From Formicincola oecophyllae (lineage in GTDB: Bacteria > Pseudomonadota > Alphaproteobacteria > Acetobacterales > Acetobacteraceae), in NCBI RefSeq assembly GCF_006542395.2, contig NZ_CP038231.1, forward strand, positions 124,001 through 188,000: a stretch of DNA of 64,000 nt, given 5' to 3'. Each line of letters starts with the position of its first letter. The stretch's first letter is position 1. Under the pieces are notes generated by a model, which had not been told where the DNA came from, made no database searches, and saw only the letters and a program-made list of their open reading frames with translations. Below, piece by piece: positions 38,276 to 48,094 of this stretch. The translations under genes and the position numbers were made by a program.

Positions 38276-40756
38276 GGAAGGGGTCTGGGCCGGGCGGTTT
38301 AGGGCAGCAGCTGGCGGCAGCCCTGCCTGCCGCTTGCCAACGCCAGGCACCAGGGGCTTAGCTGACTTGGTGCCCTGGCGCCGCCCAGGGGCGGCTTTGG
38401 CCGCTATAGGCGCTTTCACCAAGGCGTGGCTCAGCACCTCATCCACGTGGCTGACGGGGATAATCTCCAGCCCAGCACGCAGCTTCTCAGGCAGTTCGGC
38501 AATGTCCTTACGGTTGGCCTCAGGGATGAGGACCTTGCGAATGCCAGCGCGCTGGGCCGCCAGGAGCTTCTCCTTCAAGCCGCCGATTTCAAGCACGCGC
38601 CCACGCAGCGTGACTTCACCTGTCATGGCCACGTCAGCGCGCACGGGAATACCCGTCAGTAAGCTTGCCATGGCTGTGGTCAGGCCAATGCCAGCAGAGG
38701 GGCCATCCTTGGGCACCGCCCCCTCAGGCAAGTGAATGTGGATGTCCGTCTTCTCCAGTGCTTTCAGGTCAATGCCAAGCTGAGGCGCCTGCGAACGCAC
38801 ATAGGTGAAGGCAGCGTCAATGCTCTCCGTCATGACTTCCCCAAGCTTGCCTGTGCGCTGAATGCGCCCCTTGCCAGGCACTTTCAGGGTTTCGATGGTC
38901 AAGATCTCCCCCCCCACCTGGGTCCAGGCCAGGCCGGTGACGGTGCCCACCTGGGCCTCCTCATCCGCTTTGCCGTGGCGGTAGCGGGGTTGGCCTGCGT
39001 ATTCCACCAGGTTTGCCGGGGTTACATGAACAGCCTTGGCCTTGCCTGTGACGATGGCATGGGTGGCTTTGCGGGCCAGGCGGCCAATCATGCGTTCCAG
39101 TTCACGCACGCCAGCCTCACGGGTGTAGAAGCGGATGAGCTGGCGCAGGGCTTCATCATCTACGCTCCATTCCCCCTTCTTGAGTTCATGCTGGGCTGCC
39201 TGACGCCCCATGAGGTGCCGCTTGGCGATCTCCAGCTTCTCCTCCTCCGTGTAGCCAGGCAGCTGGATAATCTCCATGCGGTCAAGAAGCGGCTGGGGCA
39301 TGTCAAGCGAATTGGCAGTGGTGATGAACATAACATCGGAGAGGTCGTACTCGGCCTCCATGTAATGGTCAGCGAACGTGCCGTTCTGCTCGGGGTCGAG
39401 CACCTCCAACAAAGCTGATGAAGGGTCACCGCGCCAATCGCTGCCAACTTTGTCGATCTCATCAAGCAGGAACAGCGGGTTGAGCACACCGGCTTTCTTC
39501 ATGCCCTGCATGATTTTGCCAGGCATGGCGCCAACATAGGTGCGGCGGTGGCCACGGATTTCCGACTCATCATGGACGCCGCCCAGGGCCATGCGCACGA
39601 ATTTGCGCCCCGTTGCGCGCGCGATGGAGCGTGCAAGCGATGTTTTACCAACGCCAGGCGGCCCTACCAAGCACAGGATGGGGCCCTTGATTTTGCGCGC
39701 CCTGCTCTGCACAGCCAGGTGCTCCAGGATGCGCTCCTTGACTTTGTCCAGACCGAAATGGTCAGCCTCAAGCACAGTGGCGGCTTTGGCCAGGTTTTTG
39801 AGGCGCTTGGTGCGACCCTGCCACGGCACGCCCGTCAACCAGTCAAGATAGTTACGCACCACGGAACCTTCAGCGGACATGGGGCTCATAGCACGCAGCT
39901 TGCGCAGCTCAGCTTTGGCTTTGCTTTCCACCTCAGCGGGCATTTTGGCTTTCTCAATGCGCGCGCCAAGCTCGGCTAGCTCGTCACCTTCGTCCTCGCC
40001 ATCATTGAGTTCTTTGTGGATGGCTTTGAGCTGCTCATTCAAATAGTAGTCGCGCTGGGACTTCTCCATCTGCTTCTTGACGGTGCCGCGGATGCGCTTT
40101 TCCACCTGGAGGACTTCGATTTCCGCCTCCAGAGCCGCAAAGGTCCTCTCCAGGCGCTCCGCCACGGAGAGCGTCTCCAAAAGCTTCTGGCGTTCCTCCA
40201 CGGAAAGATTGAGGTGCCCAATAATGGTGTCAGCCAGGGCGGAAGGGTCGCTCAGGCGCAGAATGGCTGTGACGATTTCAGGCGCCAGCTTGCTGTTAGC
40301 GCTCGCGAAGGCTTCAAAGCGTTTGCGCACAGAAGCTGAGAGGGCCTCCAGCTGGCCTGCATTATCCTCCTCAGCAGCTTTGGCATGGGCCATGAAGCAG
40401 CCCTGGCTGATGGTGAGGTCGTCAAGGCGCACACGCTTGAGGCCCTCCACCAGGACCTTGACGGTGCCATCAGGTAGTTTGAGCAGCTGAAGAACCTTGG
40501 CGATGGTGCCAAAACGGTAAAGGTCATCAGGGGTTGGCTCATCAAGGCTGACGTCTTTCTGCGATACCAGCAGAATCTCATGGTTTGTGGGGTCCATGGC
40601 CTCCAAGGCGCGAATGGATTTTTCCCTGCCCACAAACAAAGGCACGATCATGTGTGGAAAAACCACGATGTTGCGCAGCGGCAGCACAGCCATGGTGCCA
40701 GCCTGGCCGCTGGTGGTTTTGATGTCTTTTTCAGTCCCAGTGGGCAGATCAGTCAT
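38273..40756 (-). CDS. lon: ATP-dependent protease Lon
   Basis: An 827-residue AAA+ serine protease that degrades damaged and regulatory proteins. Substrate-binding N domain (MAVLPLRNIVVFPHMIVPL), ATPase with Walker A VGPPGVGKTSLARSIA, and C-terminal protease with the Ser-Lys dyad (catalytic Ser in PKDGPSAGIGLTTA). The end carries about 45 extra residues, basic and Ala/Pro-rich, beyond the usual protease end. AAGGA is 7 bases before the ATG. It lies downstream of clpX as usual, but 385 bases away, so it likely has its own promoter. Confidence 0.97.
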   Translation of the reverse strand: MTDLPTGTEKDIKTTSGQAGTMAVLPLRNIVVFPHMIVPLFVGREKSIRALEAMDPTNHEILLVSQKDVSLDEPTPDDLYRFGTIAKVLQLLKLPDGTVKVLVEGLKRVRLDDLTISQGCFMAHAKAAEEDNAGQLEALSASVRKRFEAFASANSKLAPEIVTAILRLSDPSALADTIIGHLNLSVEERQKLLETLSVAERLERTFAALEAEIEVLQVEKRIRGTVKKQMEKSQRDYYLNEQLKAIHKELNDGEDEGDELAELGARIEKAKMPAEVESKAKAELRKLRAMSPMSAEGSVVRNYLDWLTGVPWQGRTKRLKNLAKAATVLEADHFGLDKVKERILEHLAVQSRARKIKGPILCLVGPPGVGKTSLARSIARATGRKFVRMALGGVHDESEIRGHRRTYVGAMPGKIMQGMKKAGVLNPLFLLDEIDKVGSDWRGDPSSALLEVLDPEQNGTFADHYMEAEYDLSDVMFITTANSLDMPQPLLDRMEIIQLPGYTEEEKLEIAKRHLMGRQAAQHELKKGEWSVDDEALRQLIRFYTREAGVRELERMIGRLARKATHAIVTGKAKAVHVTPANLVEYAGQPRYRHGKADEEAQVGTVTGLAWTQVGGEILTIETLKVPGKGRIQRTGKLGEVMTESIDAAFTYVRSQAPQLGIDLKALEKTDIHIHLPEGAVPKDGPSAGIGLTTAMASLLTGIPVRADVAMTGEVTLRGRVLEIGGLKEKLLAAQRAGIRKVLIPEANRKDIAELPEKLRAGLEIIPVSHVDEVLSHALVKAPIAAKAAPGRRQGTKSAKPLVPGVGKRQAGLPPAAALNRPAQTPS

Positions 40757-41141
40757 ATTTCAGTCCTTCAGCAGGCAGGGACCGCTTCCCGCAATGAAAC
40801 GCTACCTGCCGGTTCAGACCTGGTGAAGGGGTGGCCACCCCACAAGGCCAGGCCTTGGTGTTTGTCGCCATCTGAAGCCAGGTTGGCTTCCATGCCACCT
40901 TTGGTGGTGGCGGCTGGGTGAAGGGCGCGTGGGCCGTTCACCGAAGTTCCGGGTTTTATAGATGGTGACGCAAGCCTGAAATGGGAGGGGCTCCGTCCTC
41001 TTTTTTGGCAGCAGGGGCCTGAAATCTTTTTCAGAACGTCCACCGCGCCGTGCCAGCTGGGCTTTTCCAAAGCCCCTACCCCCTGACCTGCTGCCAAACT
41101 TCAAGCCAGGGGCGCCTTTGCCCGTTTCCTCAAACAGCCCC
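40757..41141. other. lon leader region rich in inverted repeats
   Basis: 385 bases between the clpX stop and the lon start. Three inverted repeats are packed in 65 bases: palindrome CAAGGCC-A-GGCCTTG at 40843-40857, hairpin GAAGCCA/TGGCTTC at 40874-40890 (loop 3) and CCACC/GGTGG at 40895-40907 (loop 3). On the minus strand a TATAAA with a weak TTTCAG 15 bases upstream lies around 40953-40979 and could be the lon promoter, which would place all three repeats in the leader. No gene is seen. Confidence 0.4.
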
Positions 41142-42509
41142 TTAGGCTGCCTGGGTGGTGTCATCTTCAGAACCACCCTCTACAGCCTCAACCCGTTTGG
41201 TTGGCGTGCGGCTTTCAAGGGCGTTTTCAGGTTGGCGCCCCGTGTCAGGCCCATGGCCTGGGGCATAGACGTAAAGGGGGCTGCATTTACCTTCAGCAAC
41301 ATCCTGGTTGATGAGGATCTTCTCCACCCCCACGCGCCCTGGCAGGTCAAACATGGGTTCAATCAGAATCTTTTCCATGATGGAGCGCAGGCCACGCGCG
41401 CCTGTTTTGCGCTCAATGGCGCGGCGAGCGATGGCCTCCAAAGCTTCAGGGGTGAATTCAAGCACCACGCCCTCCATAGCGAACAGGCTGGCATATTGCT
41501 TGACCAGCGCATTGCGTGGCTCAGTCAGGATTTGCACAAGCGCGTGCTCGTCAAGGTCATCAAGGGTGGCGATGGCAGGCAGGCGGCCAATGAACTCTGG
41601 GATGAGGCCAAACTTCATCAAGTCCTCAGGCTCCACACGCCGCAACAGCTCACCAACGCGTTGCTCGTCTTCAGAGCGCACCTCAGCGCCAAAACCCATG
41701 GCGCTGCCTTTGCCCCGCGCAGCGATGATTTTGTCCAGGCCTGCGAACGCGCCACCACAAATAAACAGCATGTCCGTGGTGTCGACTGAGATGTACTCCT
41801 GCTGGGGGTGCTTGCGCCCGCCCTGCTGGCGCGGGACGGAGGCCACAGTGCCTTCCATCAACTTCAGCAGCGCCTGCTGCACGCCTTCGCCTGAGACGTC
41901 ACGCGTCAGGGAGGGGTTATCAGCTTTGCGGGTGATTTTGTCGATCTCGTCAATATAGATGATGCCGCGCTGGGCGCGCTCCACATTGTAATCAGCCGCT
42001 TGGAGCACTTTACCAACGATGTTCTCCACATCCTCCCCAACATAGCCAGCCTCCGTCAAGGTGGTGGCGTCAGCCATGGCGAATGGTACATCCAGAATGC
42101 GGGCTAAGGTCTGCGCCAGCAGGGTTTTGCCAGTGCCCGTGGGGCCAATCAGCAGGATGTTGGACTTGCCGATTTCCACATCATCACGCCCGCCAGCGCG
42201 TTCAAGGCGCTTGTAGTGGTTGTGCACGGCCACGGCCAAGACGCGCTTTGCCTGTTCCTGCCCGATGACGTAATCATCCAGAACGTTGCGGATCTCACGC
42301 GGGGTGGGGACGTGGCCTTCCGTGCGGGCAGGGCGGGCGTTGCGTTCCTCCCGCACGATGTCTGTGCAAAGGTCGATGCACTCATCGCAGATGAACACGC
42401 CTGGACCGGCGATCAGTTTCTTCACCTCATGCTGCGTCTTGTTGCAAAATGAGCAGTGAAGCTTGTTCTTCGCGTCGCCTGAAGTGGCATCGCCTTTGGT
42501 GTCGCTCAT
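41142..42509 (-). CDS. clpX: ATP-dependent Clp protease ATP-binding subunit ClpX
   Basis: A 455-residue AAA+ unfoldase that feeds ClpP. N-terminal zinc-binding domain with Cys19, Cys22, Cys41 and Cys44, Walker [16 protein letters not shown], Walker [11 protein letters not shown] and sensor regions follow. The C-terminal end (after the [13 protein letters not shown] segment) is about 35 residues longer than usual, polar and acidic. The start at 42509 is fixed by the family N-terminus and AGGA 6 bases before; the open frame upstream overlaps clpP and is spurious. 76 bases after clpP. Confidence 0.97.
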   Translation of the reverse strand: MSDTKGDATSGDAKNKLHCSFCNKTQHEVKKLIAGPGVFICDECIDLCTDIVREERNARPARTEGHVPTPREIRNVLDDYVIGQEQAKRVLAVAVHNHYKRLERAGGRDDVEIGKSNILLIGPTGTGKTLLAQTLARILDVPFAMADATTLTEAGYVGEDVENIVGKVLQAADYNVERAQRGIIYIDEIDKITRKADNPSLTRDVSGEGVQQALLKLMEGTVASVPRQQGGRKHPQQEYISVDTTDMLFICGGAFAGLDKIIAARGKGSAMGFGAEVRSEDEQRVGELLRRVEPEDLMKFGLIPEFIGRLPAIATLDDLDEHALVQILTEPRNALVKQYASLFAMEGVVLEFTPEALEAIARRAIERKTGARGLRSIMEKILIEPMFDLPGRVGVEKILINQDVAEGKCSPLYVYAPGHGPDTGRQPENALESRTPTKRVEAVEGGSEDDTTQAA

Positions 42510-42585
42510 GGCATTGTCCTGCGGTAGTGTCCGGTAAAGCGTCTTGGTTAAGCTGGGGTTGCCTGGTTGCGCCCAAAGGCAGTGG

Positions 42586-43233
42586 TCAAAGGGCGGGGAC
42601 GGGGCGCCCTGGCGCGTCAACAGCACGGGTGACGACCTCATCCACCAAGCCGAATTTCTTGGCTTCCTCAGCGGAGAGGTAGTTGTCGCGTTCCAGCGCC
42701 TCCTCGATTTCGGGGATGCTGCGCCCTGTGTGTTGATGGTAAATGTTATTGAGGCGCTTGCGCACCTGCAGGATCTCTCTCGCCTGAATTTCAATATCGG
42801 AAGCCTGACCCTGCGCGCCCCCTGAAGGCTGGTGGATCATCACGCGCGCGTTGGGCAGGCAGAAACGGCGCCCAGGCTCGCCAGCTGCCAGCAGGAGCGA
42901 ACCCATGGAGGCCGCCTGACCGATGCACACCGTGCTGACGGGGCAGCGGATGTACTGCATGGTGTCGTAAATGGCCAGGCCAGCTGTGACCACCCCGCCT
43001 GGGCTGTTGATGTAGAACGAGATTTCCTTGTCAGGGTTGACGCTTTCAAGGAAAAGCAGCTGGGCGCAGATCAGTGACGCGACCTCATCGTAGACCGCAC
43101 CCGTCAGGAAGATGATGCGTTCCTGGAGCAGGCGTGAATAGATGTCGAACGCCCGCTCGCCACGGGCGGTCTGCTCAACCACCATGGGTACCATGGCGTT
43201 GCCGAAAATCTCCATAGAGTTATGGATGGCCAT
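42586..43233 (-). CDS. clpP: ATP-dependent Clp protease proteolytic subunit ClpP
   Basis: A 215-residue serine peptidase forming the double-heptamer chamber. The triad is in place: Ser109 (GQAASMGS), His134 (RVMIHQP) and Asp183 (ERDNYLS). GAGG is 7 bases before the ATG. It stands between tig and clpX on the same strand, with a heat-shock-like promoter about 100 bases upstream and a terminator separating it from tig. Confidence 0.97.
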   Translation of the reverse strand: MAIHNSMEIFGNAMVPMVVEQTARGERAFDIYSRLLQERIIFLTGAVYDEVASLICAQLLFLESVNPDKEISFYINSPGGVVTAGLAIYDTMQYIRCPVSTVCIGQAASMGSLLLAAGEPGRRFCLPNARVMIHQPSGGAQGQASDIEIQAREILQVRKRLNNIYHQHTGRSIPEIEEALERDNYLSAEEAKKFGLVDEVVTRAVDAPGRPVPAL

Positions 43234-43338
43234 TCTTCATCCTCATAGCCAGAAACCAGAAACAAAGTCGCTTCAGCAACACGCCCCCGGTGAAGGGCGC
43301 CCAGCCTGCACGGCGCTTTTATGAAACGCTTTTGTAAA

Positions 43339-43367
43339 ACATGGGGTGGGTGGGCTGGTTCGTCAAA
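43339..43367 (-). promoter_or_regulatory. Candidate heat-shock (sigma-32/RpoH) promoter of clpP
   Basis: On the minus strand TTTGAC (43362-43367) is followed by 15 bases and CCCCATGT (43339-43346), a full match to the E. coli sigma-32 -10 consensus CCCCATNT with a TTGA core at -35. The start would lie near 43331, giving a leader of about 98 bases to clpP. Confidence 0.4.
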
Positions 43368-43435
43368 CGCAAGCTGACCTGCGGCTGGGGACCAGCCTCT
43401 AACACCCACCCCTGCGCCCAAGGTGAAGGGGATTT

Positions 43436-43465
43436 AAAAACCCACCCTTTGCTGGAAAGGGTGGG
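43436..43465 (-). terminator. Rho-independent terminator of tig
   Basis: Perfect 10-bp stem CCCACCCTTT (43441-43450) / AAAGGGTGGG (43456-43465) with a 5-base loop; on the minus strand it is followed at once by TTTTTAAA. It lies 85 bases past the tig stop, so tig and clpP are separate transcripts. The remaining bases up to clpP hold only its promoter. Confidence 0.8.
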
Positions 43466-43549
43466 CCTTCATACCGCACGCTGCCACCAGAACCGCCGTC
43501 AAGCGCAGCGGGGCTGGTTTGCTTGGCAGCCTTCAAAGGCTGGCGTGAC

Positions 43550-44896
43550 TTACGCCGCTTCCTTATCCATGTCGGAGAGGTCGGAAAGTTCCTCAGGGGT
43601 CACTTCCTTGTCCTCGACCTTAGCTTGCTTGAGGAGATGGTCGATGACCTTCTCCTCAAGCAGCGGACCGCGCAACCCTGCGATGGCTTGGGGGTTCTTG
43701 GTAAAGAACTCCAGAACCTGCTTCTCCTGGCCAGGGTAACGCTGGGCTTCCTGCTGGACAGCGCGGGCCAGCTCTTCCTGGCTGACCTCAATGCCTTCCT
43801 TGTGGGCGATCTCAGAAAGGAGCAGCCCCAGGCGCACGCGGCGCTTGGCAATGGCGCGGTAGTCCTTTTTCAGGTCCTCGCCATATTTCTTCTCCTCCTC
43901 CTCGCTCAGGCGGCCCATCTTGTGTTCGGCCTCAACGCTCTGCCAAATCTGCTCGAACTCAGCATCAAGCAGGCCTTGGGGAACCTCGAAATCCGCCTTC
44001 TTGGCAAGCTCGTCCAGCAGGGAGCGCTTCAAGCGCTGCTGCGAAAGCTCCTGGTGGGTGTGCTCAGCGCGGATTTTGAGCAGCTCTTTCATCTTCTCCA
44101 GGCTCTCAAGACCCAGGGATTTGGCGAGCTCATCATCCACCTTGGCTTCAGCGGCCTTCTTCAAGCCATGGGCCTTGATGTCGAAGGTGGCGTCCTTGCC
44201 AGCCAGGTTGGGGGCTGGGTAGTCGGCAGGGAACTTCACGTTGATGGTGCGTTCCTCACCAGGCTTCATGCCAACCATGCCTTCAGCAAAGCCTGGGATG
44301 AAGCCTTCGCCGTTCAGCTCCACGTCAACGCCCTTGGCTGCGCCCCCTTCAAAGGGCTTGCCGTCCAGCTTGCCTTCGAAGTCAACATTCAGGACGTCAT
44401 CCTTGGTGGCGGGACGGTCTTCGTTAAGGTCCTCAAAGCGCTTCTGGCGGGAGGCGATGTCAGCCAACATCTTGTCGAGGACGTCATCGGTAACGGTAGC
44501 GACCTTGCGCTCCAGCGCAACACCGTTCATGTCGGGGACGTCAATGGCTGGGACAACCTCAAAAGACAGGTCGAAGGTCAGGTCCTTGCCGCCGCGACCG
44601 GTGTTCTCCTCAGAGACGCTCACCTGTGGTTGGGTGGCAGGGCGGAGGTCGTTTTCCTGCAGGATTTTGCTGAAGCTTTCCTGAAGGGCCTTGTCGAGGG
44701 CCTCGGCCTCAGCCTGCTCCCCAAAGCGCTGCTTGACGACAGCTGCAGGCACTTTGCCAGGGCGGAAACCAGGCAGCTTCAGATCACGGCCCACTTCCTT
44801 CAGCCGCTCATCGCGTTTGGCTTCAAGGTCAGCGGCCGGAACGGTGACAGTGAAGGTCTTTTTCAGACCTTCGTTCTCTTTGGGCGTAATCTGCAT
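43550..44896 (-). CDS. tig: Trigger factor
   Basis: A 448-residue ribosome-bound chaperone and prolyl isomerase. The N-terminal ribosome-binding signature GFRPGKVP is present at residues 44-51, an FKBP-type domain sits mid-protein (DVLNVDFEGKLDGKPFEGG), and a C-terminal helical chaperone region ends in a charged tail. It leads the classical tig-clpP-clpX-lon order. Confidence 0.96.
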   Translation of the reverse strand: MQITPKENEGLKKTFTVTVPAADLEAKRDERLKEVGRDLKLPGFRPGKVPAAVVKQRFGEQAEAEALDKALQESFSKILQENDLRPATQPQVSVSEENTGRGGKDLTFDLSFEVVPAIDVPDMNGVALERKVATVTDDVLDKMLADIASRQKRFEDLNEDRPATKDDVLNVDFEGKLDGKPFEGGAAKGVDVELNGEGFIPGFAEGMVGMKPGEERTINVKFPADYPAPNLAGKDATFDIKAHGLKKAAEAKVDDELAKSLGLESLEKMKELLKIRAEHTHQELSQQRLKRSLLDELAKKADFEVPQGLLDAEFEQIWQSVEAEHKMGRLSEEEEKKYGEDLKKDYRAIAKRRVRLGLLLSEIAHKEGIEVSQEELARAVQQEAQRYPGQEKQVLEFFTKNPQAIAGLRGPLLEEKVIDHLLKQAKVEDKEVTPEELSDLSDMDKEAA

Positions 44897-45139
44897 GGTT
44901 CAGGACAATCCTTGAAGTGCCGCCCCGGCCGGGCCATGGCAGGCTGTGGGGCGTGTTTCATTTATTGGGTGGCAGCCTGGGGGCGCCACCGACCCATGCC
45001 AACCGGCGTCAGCCAGGGAAGGGCCTTTGCACCATTATGTGGTGCTGTGCGCTGCCATCTCAAGGGGCTGGAGGACAACCCTTTGAAAGGACGGCGCCGG
45101 GCAGGCGCATGAGCTTTAAAGCCCAGGCCGCCTGAAAAA

Positions 45140-45224
<85 letters not shown>

Positions 45225-45261
45225 TGAGAAGCCCTGACCTGCGCCGGGGCTTGGGATGGCC

Positions 45262-45290
45262 CTTTAGCGCATGATGGGGGCACATCACAA
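45262..45290 (-). promoter_or_regulatory. Possible promoter of tRNA-Leu(TAG)
   Basis: Minus-strand TTGTGA (45285-45290), 17-base spacer, CTAAAG (45262-45267); start near 45255, about 30 bases before the tRNA. Confidence 0.4.
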
Positions 45291-45390
45291 GGCCCCTGAC
45301 CTGGGAAGGTTCACAGGCCACAACCAGGAACCCTGGTTCCAGCTGGGGGCCCCCCCTGCGCCAAGGGCGGTTAGGGGTGGGCTGGCTGCC

Positions 45391-47013
45391 TCACCCAGCT
45401 TGCTGCAGCGTGGTCGCTAAGCCGCGCGCACGGCCCAATTCGGCCGCCACGTCTTCAGCCAAAGGCCAGCCGCCTTCACGCGCTGAGGCCGCCTGGCCTG
45501 CTTGCCCGTGAAGCCACACAGCGGCGCAGGCCGCTTCCCAAGGTGCCATCCCCACAGCCAGGCATGTGCCAACGACACCGCTCAGCACGTCACCAGAGCC
45601 AGCAGTGGCCAACCCGTCAGAGGCGTGGGTGTTGATGGCCACACGCCCGTCAGGGGCGGCTACCACGCTGTCACTGCCTTTGAGGACGCACACAGCCCCT
45701 GTGAGGCGCGCTGCCTCCAACGCGGCGAGGGGACGGTTGCGCTTGAGCAGCCCCAACATGCGCGGCGTGTTGAAAACACGTGCGAACTCCCCTGCATGAG
45801 GGGTGATGACAGCGGCGCCCCGCAGCTTTTCAGGCGCGCCAGCTGCCCAGTCCAGCGTGCCTGCGTCCGCCACCACCTGGCGCTTTGCTGCTAGCAGAAC
45901 TGGGAAGCTTGCCATGACTTCAGAGGAGGTCAGGCCAGGACCACACACCCACGTGTGGCGCCGCTTATCTTCAAGCAGCGTTTGGAGGGTAACGCTTGGG
46001 GTCAGCTCATCAATAATGGCCCCTGCGGCACCCAAAATGTAGATCATGGCGCTTTGAGCCTGCACAGCCACACGGGCAAGGCCGCAACCGCTGCGGCGCG
46101 CGCCCATCAGGGAAAGGCGTCCGGCACCGCTCATCACCCCACCACCGATGACGCTCACAACGCCGCGGGTGTATTTGTTGTCCAGGGGGGTTTGCAGCGG
46201 CAGCCGCCACAGCCCAGGCGCATTGTGGAAAAAACGCAACAAACCTTCAGCTTCAGCTGGAACGGGTTCAGTGGGCGTTCGCAGGATAGCAGCGGGGAAG
46301 GCGTCTTCCATGGCCTGGATGGACTCTGGCGGCATCGTCATGGGCACTGCCTTGACGACACCGCAGACCGCTTTGCCTGGCAGCAGCAACTGCCCAGGGC
46401 GCAGACGCCCAAACGCTGCCGTCAACTGGCAGGGCGCAACACCTGGGGCGCAGTCACCGCTCAGCCCATCCACCCCGCTGGGCATGTCCAGTGCCATGCG
46501 GTGCTTAAAGCCCTGTAGGAAAGCGGCTGGGGCGCTTGGCAAATCACCCTTAAAGCCCGCCCCGAAGAGCGCATCCACCACAATGCCTTCAGCATGCAGC
46601 AAGCTGTCTGGCTGGAAGCTTGCCAAAGGGATCACCGCGCCAGACCAGGCTTGGCGGGCAGCCTTGGCCAATTCAGTGCGTGGTTCCCCAGCGCTGACCA
46701 CAGTGACGTCACGCCTTGCTGTGGCCAGGTGGCGTGCCATCACGTAACCGTCACCGCCATTGTTGCCAGGGCCAGCCAGCACCACCACCCTGGCTTGCTC
46801 CCCCAGCCCCAATTCAGGCCCCCTCTCAAGCAGCAGGCGCGCAGCCCCCGCCCCAGCCTGCTCCATCAAGGCTGGCAGAAGGGCGCCAGCAGCCTTGTCC
46901 ATCACGCCGCTTTGCTGGGGGGTGAGGAGAGCATAAGGACTTAAAGTGCCTTGGCCTGGGGCCTGGGAGGCTTTTTCCAAGGTCTGGTTTTTCGTCAACG
47001 CTTGCGCTTGCAT
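45391..47013 (-). CDS. nnr: Bifunctional NAD(P)H-hydrate epimerase/ADP-dependent dehydratase
   Basis: A 540-residue fusion that repairs hydrated NADH and NADPH. The N-terminal YjeF-type epimerase (about 30-235) has VVVLAGPGNNGGDGYVMARHL and MALDMPSGVDG; the C-terminal ribokinase-like dehydratase (about 275-525) has GVVSVIGGGVMSGAGRLSL, ITPHAGEFARVF and ATAGSGDVLSGVV. Both sites look complete. Upstream of it is an unusually T-rich 289-base gap shared with the divergent membrane protein gene. Confidence 0.95.
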   Translation of the reverse strand: MQAQALTKNQTLEKASQAPGQGTLSPYALLTPQQSGVMDKAAGALLPALMEQAGAGAARLLLERGPELGLGEQARVVVLAGPGNNGGDGYVMARHLATARRDVTVVSAGEPRTELAKAARQAWSGAVIPLASFQPDSLLHAEGIVVDALFGAGFKGDLPSAPAAFLQGFKHRMALDMPSGVDGLSGDCAPGVAPCQLTAAFGRLRPGQLLLPGKAVCGVVKAVPMTMPPESIQAMEDAFPAAILRTPTEPVPAEAEGLLRFFHNAPGLWRLPLQTPLDNKYTRGVVSVIGGGVMSGAGRLSLMGARRSGCGLARVAVQAQSAMIYILGAAGAIIDELTPSVTLQTLLEDKRRHTWVCGPGLTSSEVMASFPVLLAAKRQVVADAGTLDWAAGAPEKLRGAAVITPHAGEFARVFNTPRMLGLLKRNRPLAALEAARLTGAVCVLKGSDSVVAAPDGRVAINTHASDGLATAGSGDVLSGVVGTCLAVGMAPWEAACAAVWLHGQAGQAASAREGGWPLAEDVAAELGRARGLATTLQQAG

Positions 47014-47302
47014 GAAAGTGCCCCCAATGGCGCCGTGGACCGCAAAGCGCAGCCCTTGGCGCGTGTTTCGTGTCGTCGTGGCTCAGTAGTTTGAATGTTT
47101 GTAGGCTCTTTGTAAGCTCAGTTGTGTGTTTATGGTGTTCCGCTGTGCGTGCTGTTCACTAACTGTGGCTTGGGACGCCAGCATGGCTCTGGCCAAGGGC
47201 AGGCCCTTTCACAGCCCCACCTTAACAGGTTGCCTTGAGCTGTGGCCTTGATTATCCAATCATAAGCCCGCTGTGGCGGTTTTCGTTTTCTGCAGGAGTT
47301 GA

Positions 47303-47767
47303 GTGACGGCCATGCTTTTGAACCTGATTTGGGCTGCCATGCTGACCCTCCACGTATTGTGCATCAGCTATTGGGTGGGGGGGGCAGTGTACTGCATGCA
47401 GCTGCCGCGCATCACACGCGCTCTGGAGGCTGTGCCAGCCCAGGCCGTTCAGCTTCAGGGTTATGGCCGTTTTCTGCGCGGGCTGTGGCACGTGGCCCCC
47501 TTGGCCCTGTTTTCAGGGGCAGGTTTGGTTGGGTTGATGATGTACCGTGGCCTCAACCTCGACTGGCCTTATCATGTCATGGGCGCGTTGGGGGTGTTGA
47601 TGTTCATCCTCTTCGTCATGACGGCCATGGGGCCTTACCGTGCGGCCCGGCGGGCCATGCGCCCCCAGCCTGCCTCCTTTAAGGCCATGCGGCGCTTCGC
47701 CGTTCTGACGGTGTTGTTGGGGGCACTTGCCATCACCATGGGTGGGCTGGGCCAGGCCGGACTTTGA
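47303..47767 (+). CDS. Small CopD-like integral membrane protein
   Basis: About 154 residues with four hydrophobic helices: LLNLIWAAMLTLHVLCISYWVGG, HVAPLALFSGAGLVGLMMY, HVMGALGVLMFILFVMTAM and FAVLTVLLGALAITMGGLG. The H-x-L-x(5)-W-x-GG pattern in the first helix resembles CopD/HemJ-type four-helix proteins that may bind heme or copper, but the match is loose. AGGAG is 4 bases before a GTG at 47303 and 13 bases before an ATG at 47312, so either may be the start. Function unknown. Confidence 0.65.
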   Translation: MTAMLLNLIWAAMLTLHVLCISYWVGGAVYCMQLPRITRALEAVPAQAVQLQGYGRFLRGLWHVAPLALFSGAGLVGLMMYRGLNLDWPYHVMGALGVLMFILFVMTAMGPYRAARRAMRPQPASFKAMRRFAVLTVLLGALAITMGGLGQAGL

Positions 47768-48094
47768 TGCCAGCAGCGGGCCACGGCTGCCTTGGGCCTT
47801 GCAAGCGTCTTGGGCAAGCGTTCCGCGCATGGGCCCCTCAATAGTGGACTGGGTGGCAGCAAGCGGTCACACGCTTGTTTTCAAGGGCGTTTGCAGTTAC
47901 ATGAAGGGCATGAAGGCCCTGTGCAGCAGGGCTGGTGAACATTCATCCCGAACGACATTCAAAGCTGGCAGTCATGCTCAGGTCTGCTTTCAACCTGCAG
48001 GGCCCCTTCAAGGGCGGCCGGTCACTGCAGGGCCACGATGTGACATCAGACACTGCCACGCCTGACCTACAGGCCTAAGAGGAAGGGCATCAGC
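47768..48094. other. Intergenic region upstream of the DEAD-box gene
   Basis: 327 bases. I see no gene, RNA or clear terminator. There is a local repeat of CTTGGGC..AAGCG near 47800-47820 and two copies of CTGCAGGGCC near 47994 and 48025, possibly leader structure of the helicase mRNA. Confidence 0.35.

Noticed and set aside
43523-45112. 529-residue plus-strand frame across tig
   Set aside because: Shadow of trigger factor, caused by GC-rich third positions; the minus strand has clear family motifs.
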